A stretch of 64,000 bases of DNA, taken from contig NZ_JAQSIP010000007.1 in NCBI RefSeq assembly GCF_028649475.1, positions 62,001 to 126,000 on the forward strand, given 5' to 3'. Positions 1-8,072 of the stretch are shown in pieces. Origin of the DNA: Curvibacter cyanobacteriorum (GTDB lineage Bacteria > Pseudomonadota > Gammaproteobacteria > Burkholderiales > Burkholderiaceae_C). Positions within the stretch are counted from its first letter, which is position 1; every line of letters begins with the position of its first letter. The position numbers and the translations under genes are program-made. The notes under the pieces were generated by a model. That model had not been told where the DNA came from. It searched no databases and was given only the letters and a program-made list of their open reading frames with translations.

Positions 1-329
1 TCCTGCAAGCCAAGAGCAGCCCGACCCGCAAGCTGCTCGAAGAGGCTTTCTTTGAACACCACATCGGTGTGCCCGAGAACCAGGTCGAGTGCGCTTCCAT
101 CTTCGCCGCCTTGCAGTTGCTCCAGACCACCCAGGCGGTGGCCCTGCTGCCCGAAGCCGTGGTGCGCGACCACGTCAAGGCCAAGCTGCTGACCGTGCTG
201 CCGTTCCGGTTTCAGAAGGCCTTGCCGGTGTTCGGCGTGCTGACGCGGCGTGCCGACCCCGTCAGTGAACCGGCCCAGGCTTTCATGGCCCATGTGCAGC
301 AGGTGGTGCAAGGGGGGGCAACGGCCTGA
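1..329 (+). CDS. LysR-family transcriptional regulator, C-terminal part (5' end outside window)
   Basis: The reading frame is open from base 3 with no start in the window and ends at a TGA at 327-329. The visible ~108 residues look like the end of a LysR effector-binding domain: a segment reading FFEHHIGVPENQVE, then a block of alternating hydrophobics (ALQLLQTTQAVALLPEAVV), and a final helix. This region would form the second half of the effector pocket. The DNA-binding domain lies upstream of the window, so neither target nor effector can be inferred. The gene converges on argC with a gap of about 20 bases. Confidence 0.7.
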   Translation, partial: LQAKSSPTRKLLEEAFFEHHIGVPENQVECASIFAALQLLQTTQAVALLPEAVVRDHVKAKLLTVLPFRFQKALPVFGVLTRRADPVSEPAQAFMAHVQQVVQGGATA

Positions 330-351
330 GGCGTTGGCGGGGCGGGGCGCC

Positions 352-1305
352 TCAAGCCACCAGTCGGTCTGGTGCCGCGTGTCCCAGCATCAGGTCCAGG
401 TTTTGCACCGCGGCCCCGGAGGCGCCTTTGCCGAGGTTGTCGAACACGGCGCACAGCAGCACCTGGCCGTGCGCGGGGTTCTCGAACGCCCCCAGGCGCA
501 GCCGGTTGCTGCCATTCAGGGCCTGCGGGTCCAGTGTGGCGGTTTGGGCGCTGTCGGCCAGCGGCATCAGCTCGACCTCGGTCGCGTTGGCGTAGTGGGC
601 CTGCAGGGCCGCGTGCAGGTGGCCCGCCGTCACCCCGGGGGCCAGCAGGCGCAGGTGCAGTGGCACGGTCAACACGATGCCCTGGCGGTAGTGGCCATAG
701 GCCGGCACAAACAGGGGGCGGTGTTGTAGCCCAGCATGCAGCTGGATTTCGGGGGGGTGTTTGTGCGCCAGCTGCAGGCCATAGAGCTGGAAGGCCGGCG
801 GCGTCTGGTCTGGGCCGGGGGCCTCATGCGCCTGCACGGCGGCGCGCCCGCCCCCTGAGTAGCCCGACACGGCGTGGATCACCACCGGGTAGTCGTCGGG
901 CAGCAGGCCCGCCTGCACCAGCGGCTGCAGCAGCGCGATGGCGCCGGTCGGGTAGCAGCCCGGGTTGCTGACGCGCTGGGCCTGGGCGATGCGCTGGCTT
1001 TGCGCGGCGCCCAGCTCGGGCAGGCCGTACACCCATTGGGGGTCGGTGCGGTGGGCCGAGCTGGCATCGATCACGCGCACGGCGGGGTTGCGCAGTGCGG
1101 CCACCGCCTCGCGCGCGGCCGCGTCGGGCAGGCACAGGATGGCGATGTCGCAGCTGTTCAGCGCCTCGGCACGGCGTTGGGGGTCCTTGCGCTCGGCCTC
1201 GGGCAGGCTCAGCAGGCGCAGGTCGGGGCGGTGGCCCAAGCGGGCGTGGATCTGCAGGCCGGTGGTGCCTTGGTCTCCATCGATGAACACAAGCGGGGTG
1301 GGCAT
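352..1305 (-). CDS. argC: N-acetyl-gamma-glutamyl-phosphate reductase (type 2 ArgC)
   Basis: Cytosolic NADPH-dependent reductase of arginine biosynthesis. It converts N-acetylglutamyl-5-phosphate to the semialdehyde. The 317 residues match the short type 2 class; type 1 is nearer 345. Visible marks are an N-terminal dinucleotide-binding stretch ([14 protein letters not shown]), the catalytic cysteine in SNPGCYPTG near residue 117, and the [11 protein letters not shown] loop. The ATG at 1305 follows an AGGAG ribosome site. It stands alone here, divergent from a LysR gene with a perfect palindrome between them. Confidence 0.93.
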   Translation of the reverse strand: MPTPLVFIDGDQGTTGLQIHARLGHRPDLRLLSLPEAERKDPQRRAEALNSCDIAILCLPDAAAREAVAALRNPAVRVIDASSAHRTDPQWVYGLPELGAAQSQRIAQAQRVSNPGCYPTGAIALLQPLVQAGLLPDDYPVVIHAVSGYSGGGRAAVQAHEAPGPDQTPPAFQLYGLQLAHKHPPEIQLHAGLQHRPLFVPAYGHYRQGIVLTVPLHLRLLAPGVTAGHLHAALQAHYANATEVELMPLADSAQTATLDPQALNGSNRLRLGAFENPAHGQVLLCAVFDNLGKGASGAAVQNLDLMLGHAAPDRLVA

Positions 1306-1403
1306 GTCGGGGCGCTCCTGAAACGGGGTGGGCAGGCTCGGGGTGAGCCCGGCAAGCCCCGATCTTGCGATCAGCCTGTCATGAAGAAAAGTTGAATATC
1401 ATG

Positions 1404-1420
1404 AAGCTGAACTTCAGCTT
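1404..1420. promoter_or_regulatory. Perfect palindrome between argC and divergent LysR gene (candidate LysR operator)
   Basis: AAGCTGAA-C-TTCAGCTT is an exact 8-bp inverted repeat with a one-base centre, in an AT-rich 142-bp divergent intergenic region, 28 bases before the LysR start. Its position fits an autoregulatory LysR site. LysR sites usually have a T-N11-A core, so the link is inferred from position only. Confidence 0.45.
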
Positions 1421-1447
1421 TAATGAACCAAATGTAGGGAGCCCCGG

Positions 1448-2332
1448 ATGCGTGAACTCAGTCTGGACCGCCTGCGCACCCTGGTCACGATCGCCGACCT
1501 GGGCTCCTTTGCCCAGGCATCTCGGGCCCTGCACCTGGCGCCGCCCACGGTCAGCCTGCATGTGGCCGATCTGGAGGCCCGCCTGGGCGCGCCCTTGTTG
1601 CTGCGGCAGCGGGGCCAGGTGCGGCCCTCGGGGGTGGGCGCCCTGTTGATCGAGCGCGCGCGGCGCTTGCTGGCCGAGGCCGACCAGGCGCTGGACGAGG
1701 TGCAGCGTCAGGTGCAGGGCCTGGCCGGGCGTGTGCGCCTGGGGGCTTCCACGGGGGCCATCGCCCACCTGTTGCCGCAGGCCTTGGCGCAGTTGGGGCG
1801 TGCCCACCCCGACATCGATGTGCAGGTGTCGGTGCTCACCTCGCAGGACACCCTGACCCGCCTCAGCGAGGGGCGGCTCGACCTGGGTCTGGTGGCGCTG
1901 CCGCAGGCCACGGTGCCGGGTTTGTCGGTGCTGCCCTGGCGGCGGGACCCGGTGATGGCTTTTGTGCCGGCGGATTGGCCGACGCCGCAGCGCCTGAGCC
2001 CGGCCTGGCTGGCCGCGCGGCCACTGATCCTCAATGACGAGGGCACCCGCCTGTCGCGCCTGACCCTGGACTGGTTTGCCGCGGCGGGACTGCAGCCCAA
2101 GCCGCGCATCGAGCTCAACTACAACGACGCCATCAAGAGCCTGGTGGCGGCTGGTTATGGGGCCACCTTGCTGCCCCACGAGGCCAGTGCGCCGCCGCCA
2201 GACCCGCGCATCCGCATGCTGCCGCTGCGTCCCGCGCTGTGGCGCCCGCTGGGCATCGCGCACCGTTCACGCGGGCTCGAAGCGGCCACGCAGCAGGTGC
2301 TGGACGTGCTGTGGCCGATGCGCCAGGCCTGA
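1448..2332 (+). CDS. LysR-family transcriptional regulator
   Basis: A 294-residue complete LysR protein. Residues 1-60 form the winged helix-turn-helix (LSLDRLRTLVTIADLGSFAQ, then ASRALHLAPPTVSLHVADLE), followed by a linker helix and a two-lobed effector domain beginning near residue 92 (VRLGASTGAIAHLL). The ATG has an AGGGAG ribosome site. It is divergent from argC and shares a short intergenic region carrying a perfect palindrome, so it may regulate itself, argC, or both. Nothing in the sequence identifies its effector. Confidence 0.85.
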   Translation: MRELSLDRLRTLVTIADLGSFAQASRALHLAPPTVSLHVADLEARLGAPLLLRQRGQVRPSGVGALLIERARRLLAEADQALDEVQRQVQGLAGRVRLGASTGAIAHLLPQALAQLGRAHPDIDVQVSVLTSQDTLTRLSEGRLDLGLVALPQATVPGLSVLPWRRDPVMAFVPADWPTPQRLSPAWLAARPLILNDEGTRLSRLTLDWFAAAGLQPKPRIELNYNDAIKSLVAAGYGATLLPHEASAPPPDPRIRMLPLRPALWRPLGIAHRSRGLEAATQQVLDVLWPMRQA

Positions 2333-2574
2333 TCGGGTTGGGGGCGGGGCCATGAGGGGCCGGCGGCCGCCTGGGGATCGCGGCCGTTGGCGGCTTTTAG
2401 CAGCAAAACGATTTCCGGGTGCTCGGCAGGATTTCGCTGGCGGTGCCAGAATCCCCGGGTTCTCCGGTGTCGGGCGCTTTGGCCTGGCCACCGGGTTGCA
2501 TCGTCGGCTGGGTGGCGGTGTCCGGTGTGTCCGGTCGCTTGTCACGGGCCTTTTCTGACCCCATTGGAAATCTC

Positions 2575-3210
2575 ATGGACCTGATCCAAATCCTCAAGTG
2601 GCGCTATGCCACCAAGAAAATGAACCCCGCCAAGGCGGTGCCTGAAGCCAAGGTGGAGCACATCCTCGAAGCCGTGCGCCTGACCGCCACCTCGAGCGGC
2701 CTGCAGCCCTACGAAGTGATCGTCGTCACCAACCCCGAAGTGCGTGAAAAGATCAAGGCCATCGCCTGGGGCCAAGGCCAGATCACCGACGGTTCGCACC
2801 TGCTGGTGTTCGCTGCCTGGGACAACTACACAGCCGACCGCATCAACCAGATGTTCGACCTGACCAACGACGAGCGTGGTTTCAAGAACGAAGGCTGGGA
2901 AGCCTACCGCGCCAAGCTGCTGGCGATGTACCCCAACCGCGATGCCGAAGCCAACCACCAGCACGCCGCCCGTCAGGCCTACATTGGCCTGGGCACCGCG
3001 CTGATCGCTGCCGCTGAAGTCGAGGTCGACGCCACCCCGATGGAAGGCTTTGACCCCGCTGCGCTGGACGAGATCCTGGGTCTGCGTGCCCGCGGCCTGC
3101 GCAGTGTGCTGATCCTGCCCCTGGGCTACCGCGAGGAAGACAAGGATTGGCTGGTCAAGCTCAAGAAGGTGCGCCGCGCACGCGCCAACTTCGTCTCTGA
3201 AGTCAAGTAA
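2575..3210 (+). CDS. NAD(P)H-dependent nitroreductase-family oxidoreductase
   Basis: A 211-residue FMN-dependent nitroreductase-family protein. The N-terminal KWRYATKKMNPAKAVPE carries the basic R-x-x-x-K-K FMN phosphate contact typical of the NfsB/YdgI group, and the C-terminal GLRARGLRSVLILPLGYREEDKDW is the second FMN-contact region. I chose the ATG at 2575 because the family starts with exactly this helix. The frame is open further upstream but that stretch is low-complexity. Natural substrate unknown. Members reduce quinones, nitroaromatics or other electrophiles. Confidence 0.82.
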   Translation: MDLIQILKWRYATKKMNPAKAVPEAKVEHILEAVRLTATSSGLQPYEVIVVTNPEVREKIKAIAWGQGQITDGSHLLVFAAWDNYTADRINQMFDLTNDERGFKNEGWEAYRAKLLAMYPNRDAEANHQHAARQAYIGLGTALIAAAEVEVDATPMEGFDPAALDEILGLRARGLRSVLILPLGYREEDKDWLVKLKKVRRARANFVSEVK

Positions 3211-3383
3211 GGCCTGAGGCCGGCCAGGGCGGGCGGGCCCTGGCGCGCCACCGCCGGTCGGTGGCGTTCTGCCGCCTGCGCGTCATCGCGGCCACACGGC
3301 GGCCCCACGACAGCGCTAACATGTCGCCAAATCAGCTCTGGTGGGGCTGGCCCGCGTGGGCCGATCAGCCCGCCCGCCGCGAC

Positions 3384-4466
3384 ATGACCGTTTCTGAACC
3401 GACATCCCGTGCGCCGCGTCCGCGGGGCTCCAGCCTGGCCGGCAAGGCCTATTGGGCGATGGTGCGTCGCGTCACGCTGATCGCTGGCGCCATCGATGTG
3501 GGTTACATCGTGCTGTTTGCGGGGCTTGGCGCCTCGACGCTGGCCTGGATCAATGGCGTCAGCGTGCTGCTCTACGCCGCGGCCTACGCCTTGATCGGCC
3601 GCAAAAAGAACACCCTGGCCCTGCTGCTGATCTGGTTCGAGGTGATGGCCCACGCGGCCCTGGGCTCGCTGTTGATCGGCTGGGACAGCGGTTTTCACTA
3701 CTTCCTGCTGCTTTTCGTGCCCGCCATCGTGGTGGCCAATTCGCGCGGCCTGGCGCCCGCCATCGTGCTGGGCTTGCTGGCGTACTACCTGGGGCTGAAA
3801 GCGGTGTGCGATGCCGTGGGGCCACTGACGCCGCTGTCCCCCGCGGGGTTGCGGACGGTGTTCTGGGTCCATGTGTGCCTGGTGTTTGCGATGTCGGCCT
3901 CGATCGCTGCGTTTTACCGCCGCGCCATCCTGTCGGCCGAACGGCGCCTGGTGGAGCAGGCGCAGACCGATGGCTTGACGGGCCTGTGCAACCGCCTGGG
4001 TTTCCAGACCCAGGCGGCCCTGACGCTGGCGCGCCAGCCGGACGCCGGGGGCTCGGCCGCGGTGCTGCTGGGGGATGTGGACCATTTCAAACAGGTCAAC
4101 GACCGCTATGGCCACGCCGCGGGAGACCAGGTGCTGATCCACGTGGCGCGCATCCTGCAATCCCACGCCCGCCAGGGCGACGTGCTGGCGCGTTGGGGGG
4201 GCGAGGAGTTCCTGCTGCTGATGCCGGGGTGTTCGCCAGAGCAGGCCGAGCAGGCGGCCGAGCGCATCCGCCAAGCCGTCGTGGCCTCGCGGGTGGCTGT
4301 GGACGAATTGGAGTTGCCCCTGTCCCTGTCGCTGGGGGTGGCCTGCCTGGGGCCGGGGGAGTCCTTGCAGAGCGCGATCTCGCGCGCCGATGCCGCGCTG
4401 TACGACAGCAAGCGCGCAGGGCGCAACCGGGTGTCGCGCGCCTGGCCAGCGGCCTTGCCGGCGTGA
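3384..4466 (+). CDS. Membrane-bound diguanylate cyclase (GGDEF)
   Basis: About 360 residues. The N-terminal half is an integral membrane sensor with about six hydrophobic segments (residues ~25-190). The C-terminal half is a GGDEF domain that makes c-di-GMP from two GTP. The active-site motif is GGEEF at residue 272, and the product-inhibition I-site RxxD (RQGD) sits five residues before it, so feedback control is likely intact. The start is uncertain: the ATG at 3384 gives a normal N-terminus, and an in-frame ATG at 3321 would add 21 residues; neither has a clear ribosome site. The next gene begins 11 bases after the stop. Confidence 0.85.
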   Translation: MTVSEPTSRAPRPRGSSLAGKAYWAMVRRVTLIAGAIDVGYIVLFAGLGASTLAWINGVSVLLYAAAYALIGRKKNTLALLLIWFEVMAHAALGSLLIGWDSGFHYFLLLFVPAIVVANSRGLAPAIVLGLLAYYLGLKAVCDAVGPLTPLSPAGLRTVFWVHVCLVFAMSASIAAFYRRAILSAERRLVEQAQTDGLTGLCNRLGFQTQAALTLARQPDAGGSAAVLLGDVDHFKQVNDRYGHAAGDQVLIHVARILQSHARQGDVLARWGGEEFLLLMPGCSPEQAEQAAERIRQAVVASRVAVDELELPLSLSLGVACLGPGESLQSAISRADAALYDSKRAGRNRVSRAWPAALPA

Positions 4467-4477
4467 GGACCCGGCCC

Positions 4478-5419
4478 ATGCACCATCGCCGCTTGGGGGC
4501 CCCAGGCCCCTCATCAGAGCGCCCTGGGCGGGGCTGGCGCCAGCGCCTGTGGGCGGTGTTGACCGGTGTGGGCCTGGCTTTGGGGGGCCTGGCATCAGCG
4601 GGGGCCCAGGGCCTGCCTGCCGTGGCGGACGCCCGCCTCACCCCGGCCCCCGTTCAGCCTGTGGCGGTGAGCGCGAGCCTGAGCGAGAACGCGAGCGCGG
4701 AGGCCGGCGCGCTGTTCCAACTCCCCACCCGCGAAGGCGTGCAGACGCCGGTCTTTTGGCAGGCCCACGCGGCGGCTCGGGCCACCGTGCTGTTGTTTCC
4801 GGGGGGTGGCGGGGGCTTTGGCACGGTGACCCAGGGCCTGCCCACCGGGGCCAATTTTCTGGTCCGGTCGGTGCCCCATTTCCTGGCGCAAGGCCTGAAC
4901 GTGGCCATCATCGGCCGCCCCAGCGACAGCACGGACCTGGGCTATGCCGACCGGCTGAGCCCCAACCACCTGCAGGATGTGGCTGCGGTGCTGGCCTGGG
5001 TGCACGCCCGCAGTGCGGCGCCGCTGTGGCTGGTGGGCACCAGCCGTGGCACGGTGTCGGTGCTGGCGGCGGCGCTGCAGTGGCAAGACCAGGGGCGCGT
5101 GGCCGGCGTGGTGCTGTCGTCCAGCATCCTCAACCCGAGCAAGCCAGGGGCCTTGCCGCGGCAGGACCTGGCGGCCTTGCGCCTGCCAGTGCTCCTGCTG
5201 CACCACCGCGACGACGCCTGTGCCGTCTGTCCGCCTGACGCCGTGCCAGCGGCCCTGGCGGCCCTGCGACAGGTGCCACTCAAGAAAGTGGTCTGGATGG
5301 CGGGCGGCGGGCCGCCGCGGGGGGACGCCTGCGGGCCGTGGCACTGGCATGGCTACATCGGCCTGGAGCGCGAAGCCGTGGCGCAGATCGCCGAATGGGT
5401 CACCCAGCCGGCGCCGTGA
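4478..5419 (+). CDS. Exported alpha/beta-hydrolase-fold protein
   Basis: About 313 residues. An Arg-rich N-terminus followed by a hydrophobic stretch ending ASAGAQG looks like a signal peptide, so the enzyme is probably periplasmic. The hydrolase fold shows an oxyanion-type loop rich in glycine (FPGGGGGFG), the nucleophile elbow GTSRG, a likely acid in LLLHHRDDACAVC, and a late histidine in GPWHWHGY. Such enzymes cleave esters or related bonds; the substrate is unknown. The two cysteines in DDACAVCP, with another in RGDACG, may form a disulfide. It probably shares a transcript with the cyclase upstream. Confidence 0.65.
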   Translation: MHHRRLGAPGPSSERPGRGWRQRLWAVLTGVGLALGGLASAGAQGLPAVADARLTPAPVQPVAVSASLSENASAEAGALFQLPTREGVQTPVFWQAHAAARATVLLFPGGGGGFGTVTQGLPTGANFLVRSVPHFLAQGLNVAIIGRPSDSTDLGYADRLSPNHLQDVAAVLAWVHARSAAPLWLVGTSRGTVSVLAAALQWQDQGRVAGVVLSSSILNPSKPGALPRQDLAALRLPVLLLHHRDDACAVCPPDAVPAALAALRQVPLKKVVWMAGGGPPRGDACGPWHWHGYIGLEREAVAQIAEWVTQPAP

Positions 5420-5467
5420 ACCGGGCCGCCGTGGCCACCACCGCGAGGCCGCAGGCCCGGGGCGTGT

Positions 5468-6118
5468 TCACTTGTTCGATGCCAGCAGCAGGCCGGCGGC
5501 GCCCATGAAAAAGCCCCCCGTCGCCTTGTTCAGGCGCACCACGCCGCGCTGGGTGGTGATGAGGCGGCGCAGTTGCAGCCCGCCCAGGGCATAGGCCAGC
5601 GTGGCCACGAACTCGGCGCACAGGTAGGTCGGGCCCAGCACCGCGAACTGGGGTGCAGCGGGCTGGGTGGGGTCGATGAACTGCGGGAACACCGCGGCAA
5701 ACAAGATGATGGCCTTGGGGTTGGTGATGCCCAGCAGAAACTCCTGCAGCACCAGGGCGCGGTGATTGGCGGGCTGGGCCTGGGGGGCGGCCGTCCCGGG
5801 GGACGCCTGGGCGTCGAGTTGGTTCAGGCCGCTGAATTCGCGGCTGCGCCAGGCCCGCCAACCCAGGTAGAACAGGTAGGCTGCACCGGCCCATTTGATG
5901 GCCAGAAAGGCCGTTTCCGAGGCCAGCAGCATGGCTCCCAGTCCCACGGCCGACACCGTCAGGAACACCGCAAATGCGCTGACCCGGCCCACCGTCCCGA
6001 TCAGGGCGGCGCCCACACCCTGGCGGATGCCGTTGTTCAGCGCGCAGAAGTTGTTGGGGCCCGGCGTCAGGGCGATGGCCACCGCCACAGGGAAAAACAA
6101 AAGGGCGTTCATGCTCAT
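5468..6118 (-). CDS. LysE/RhtB-family amino-acid exporter
   Basis: A 216-residue inner-membrane protein with about six hydrophobic segments. The N-terminus carries the LysE-family hallmark ALTPGPNN near residues 16-23, where the conserved proline-glycine-proline lies in the first helix, followed by the G-x-R-x-G-x-x-x segment (GIRQGVGAALIG). Members export amino acids or analogues such as homoserine, threonine or cysteine; the substrate cannot be read from sequence. The ATG at 6118, with an upstream GGAG, is preferred over a TTG two codons earlier. It is divergent from nikR. Confidence 0.85.
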   Translation of the reverse strand: MSMNALLFFPVAVAIALTPGPNNFCALNNGIRQGVGAALIGTVGRVSAFAVFLTVSAVGLGAMLLASETAFLAIKWAGAAYLFYLGWRAWRSREFSGLNQLDAQASPGTAAPQAQPANHRALVLQEFLLGITNPKAIILFAAVFPQFIDPTQPAAPQFAVLGPTYLCAEFVATLAYALGGLQLRRLITTQRGVVRLNKATGGFFMGAAGLLLASNK

Positions 6119-6244
6119 GGGCAACTCCGGGACGCGGTCGTCGGGGCCCCGCTTGGGGGGCTGAGGTGGGGGGAGCCCCCGGTTTTAGCACAGCGCGTGC
6201 CTGCCTGCACTCGCCCTACACTCAGCGCTCAGGAAGGACCCCGC

Positions 6245-6709
6245 ATGGACCGCTTCACGATTTCGCTGGACGAGGATCTGGCCCACCAGTTTGACCATTT
6301 GATTGCCGCGCGCGGTTACCGCAACCGCTCCGAGGCGGTGCGCGACCTGATCCGGGGCGCCATCGAGCAGGACGGGCAGCGCGAAGCCCCGACCGGCTAT
6401 TGCGTGGCCAATGTGTCCTACGTTTACCGCCACCACGAGCGCGAGCTGGCCGACCGCCTGGCCAGCCTGCAGCACCACAGCCACGACCTGACCGTGGCCT
6501 CGATGCGCAGCCAACTGGACCACGAGCACTGCATTGAATCGGTCTTGCTCAAAGGCGCGACAGCCGAGGTGCGGCGCCTGGCCGACGCCATCGTGGCCGA
6601 GAGCGGTGTGCGCCATGGCCAGGCCAATCTGGTGGCGCTGGAGCCCGACCAGCCCCATGTGCATGGCCCCGGCGGCCAGGCCCACGTGCACTTGCGGCCC
6701 CGCCGCTGA
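6245..6709 (+). CDS. nikR: NikR-like nickel-responsive regulator with altered metal-site residues
   Basis: A 154-residue ribbon-helix-helix/ACT-like regulator aligning end to end with E. coli NikR. Residues 1-45 form the RHH DNA-binding domain (FTISLDEDLAHQFDHLI, then RNRSEAVRDLIR). The C-terminal domain keeps the family pattern (QHHSHDLTV, then LDHEHCIESVLLKG, then GVRHG). Of the four high-affinity nickel ligands (E. coli H76, H87, H89, C95), only H76 and C95 equivalents remain. The positions of H87 and H89 are Arg and Gln, and an extra His lies immediately before the Cys. Metal binding may therefore differ. The ATG has a strong AGGAAGG site. A NiCoT permease gene follows after 87 bases. Confidence 0.88.
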   Translation: MDRFTISLDEDLAHQFDHLIAARGYRNRSEAVRDLIRGAIEQDGQREAPTGYCVANVSYVYRHHERELADRLASLQHHSHDLTVASMRSQLDHEHCIESVLLKGATAEVRRLADAIVAESGVRHGQANLVALEPDQPHVHGPGGQAHVHLRPRR

Positions 6710-6768
6710 CCCCGGTTCGAGCGCCCGGCGCCATACGCTGATCGGCGCATGGGCCAGCGCAGTGACTT

Positions 6769-6795
6769 GTAAGAGAATGGTGGAAAAATTCTTAC
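6769..6795. promoter_or_regulatory. Inverted repeat GTAAGA-N15-TCTTAC overlapping the permease ribosome site (candidate NikR operator)
   Basis: Two six-base half-sites in perfect dyad symmetry end one base before the permease ATG. The E. coli NikR operator is GTATGA-N16-TCATAC, so half-site sequence and spacing are close (one base change per half, one base shorter). Binding here would block initiation of the permease gene. The assignment rests on similarity and on nikR lying next door. Confidence 0.5.
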
Positions 6796-6796
6796 C

Positions 6797-7609
6797 ATGG
6801 ACCTCCAAGCCACCCCCTCCGACTGGCCCACTTTGCTGGCCCTGGCCTTTGTGCTGGGCCTCAAGCATGGGCTGGATGCCGACCACCTGGCCACCATCGA
6901 TGGCCTGACCCGCCACAACAGCCGCTTGCAGCAGCGCTTTGCGTCGTTCTGCGGCAGCTTTTTCTCGCTCGGCCACGGGGCCGTGGTCCTGGTCACGGCC
7001 TTGGGCCTGTCCGCCCTGGCGGGTCAGCAGGCGGTGCCCGACTGGCTCGATGCGCTGGGGGCTTGGGTGTCGATCGGCTTTCTGCTGCTGTTGGGCGGCC
7101 TCAACCTGTGGGCGCTGTGGCGCACCGCCCCCGATCAGGTGGTGCGGCCCCTTGGGCTGAAAGCCTGGGGCCTGAAGGGACTGCAGCAGGTGTCGCACCC
7201 GGTCGTGGTGGCGCTGGTGGGGGCCTTGTTCGCGCTGTCGTTTGACACCTTGTCGCAGGCTGCGTTTTTTGCCTTGGCCGGGGGCCGCCTTGGCGGCGCC
7301 TGGCCGGTGGCCAGCCTGGCGTTGGCGTTCCTGCTGGGCATGCTGGTGACCGATGGCCTCAACGGCCTGTGGATCGCCCGCCTCATGGCGCGGGCCGATC
7401 AGGTGGCACGCCGGGCCTCGCGGGTCATGGGGCTGACCGTCGTGGCCCTGAGCTGGGGCGTGGCCGGCCTGGGGCTGGCCAAGCTGTACTCGCCGGCCAT
7501 CGACGCCTGGGCCGAGGGCCAGGCCTTGCTGCTGAGCCTGACGGTGCTGGGCTTGCTGGCGGCGGCCTTTGGCTGGGTGTTGCACGGGGCCCGCCGGCGC
7601 TGGGCCTGA
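6797..7609 (+). CDS. NiCoT-family nickel/cobalt permease
   Basis: A 270-residue integral membrane importer of Ni2+ and/or Co2+. The NiCoT signature is clear: HGLDADHLATIDG in the first helices (the family's H-x-x-x-D-H metal motif), FFSLGHGAVV, and LFALSFDTLSQAAFFA, which corresponds to the LGFDTATE-type motif. About seven to eight membrane segments are visible. The protein is somewhat shorter than HoxN or NixA (310-350), mainly in the loops. Placement directly after nikR, with an inverted repeat across its ribosome site, points to nickel-controlled uptake, which would serve the urease encoded later in the window. Ni versus Co preference cannot be read from sequence. Confidence 0.87.
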   Translation: MDLQATPSDWPTLLALAFVLGLKHGLDADHLATIDGLTRHNSRLQQRFASFCGSFFSLGHGAVVLVTALGLSALAGQQAVPDWLDALGAWVSIGFLLLLGGLNLWALWRTAPDQVVRPLGLKAWGLKGLQQVSHPVVVALVGALFALSFDTLSQAAFFALAGGRLGGAWPVASLALAFLLGMLVTDGLNGLWIARLMARADQVARRASRVMGLTVVALSWGVAGLGLAKLYSPAIDAWAEGQALLLSLTVLGLLAAAFGWVLHGARRRWA

Positions 7610-7769
7610 TCGCCGGCCGCGTTGGCCTGGAGCGCCTCGTCGGTTGGGGCCCCGGTCACTGAAGGAGTCGCCCCTGGCTGGCAGGATCCCGCTGGCGTAG
7701 CGCTTGCCGTGGCGCCATCGGCCGGTACCGAAGTGGGTCGCCGGCCCAGGCCGTTTTGAGCTGACCCGG

Positions 7770-8072
7770 TCAGTCGCGCGCGGGCAAGGGCCGGGCTGCG
7801 TCGCGCCGTCCAAGGGCGACCAGGGCCCCGAACACCAGGCCTGCGGACAGGCTGGTGTGGCCGCTGTACTGCACCAGCCCGATGACCCAGCCGCTGCCGT
7901 GCACCGCCACGACCAGGGCGAGCAGCAAGGCGGCGCCACCCAGCCCCCTCAGGCGGCGCTGGGCGGCTGGAGGCAGTGGGCGCTTCAGCCGGTCCAGTTG
8001 ATGGCGCTCCTGGCTCAGCGCCAAGCAGGCGAAGGCAGGCAGGCAGATCAAGGCCAGCAGCAGGTGGGTCAT
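7770..8072 (-). CDS. DUF3325-type small membrane protein, last gene of iron-uptake operon
   Basis: 100 residues with three hydrophobic segments (MTHLLLALICLPAFACLALS at the start, two more near residues 45-90) and Arg-rich ends. It matches the size and context of DUF3325 proteins found behind PepSY proteins and TonB receptors in beta-proteobacteria. Function unknown; it probably assists the inner-membrane PepSY reductase. Its ATG overlaps the PepSY stop (ATGA), so translation is coupled. Confidence 0.72.
   Translation of the reverse strand: MTHLLLALICLPAFACLALSQERHQLDRLKRPLPPAAQRRLRGLGGAALLLALVVAVHGSGWVIGLVQYSGHTSLSAGLVFGALVALGRRDAARPLPARD

Noticed and set aside
7660-7770. B12-box-like sequence on the minus strand (CGCCAGCGGGATCCTGCC) suggesting a cobalamin riboswitch
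   Set aside because: It lacks two bases of the B12 box, the upstream riboswitch core is missing, and it would point into the antisense strand of the NiCoT gene.
6185-7939. Very long open frames antisense to nikR-NiCoT, and similar ones antisense to nirB, the arn genes and both RND operons
   Set aside because: In DNA this GC-rich, antisense frames stay open by codon bias; products are Arg/Ala/Gly/Pro/His-rich with no fold-like pattern, while the opposite strand encodes recognisable families.
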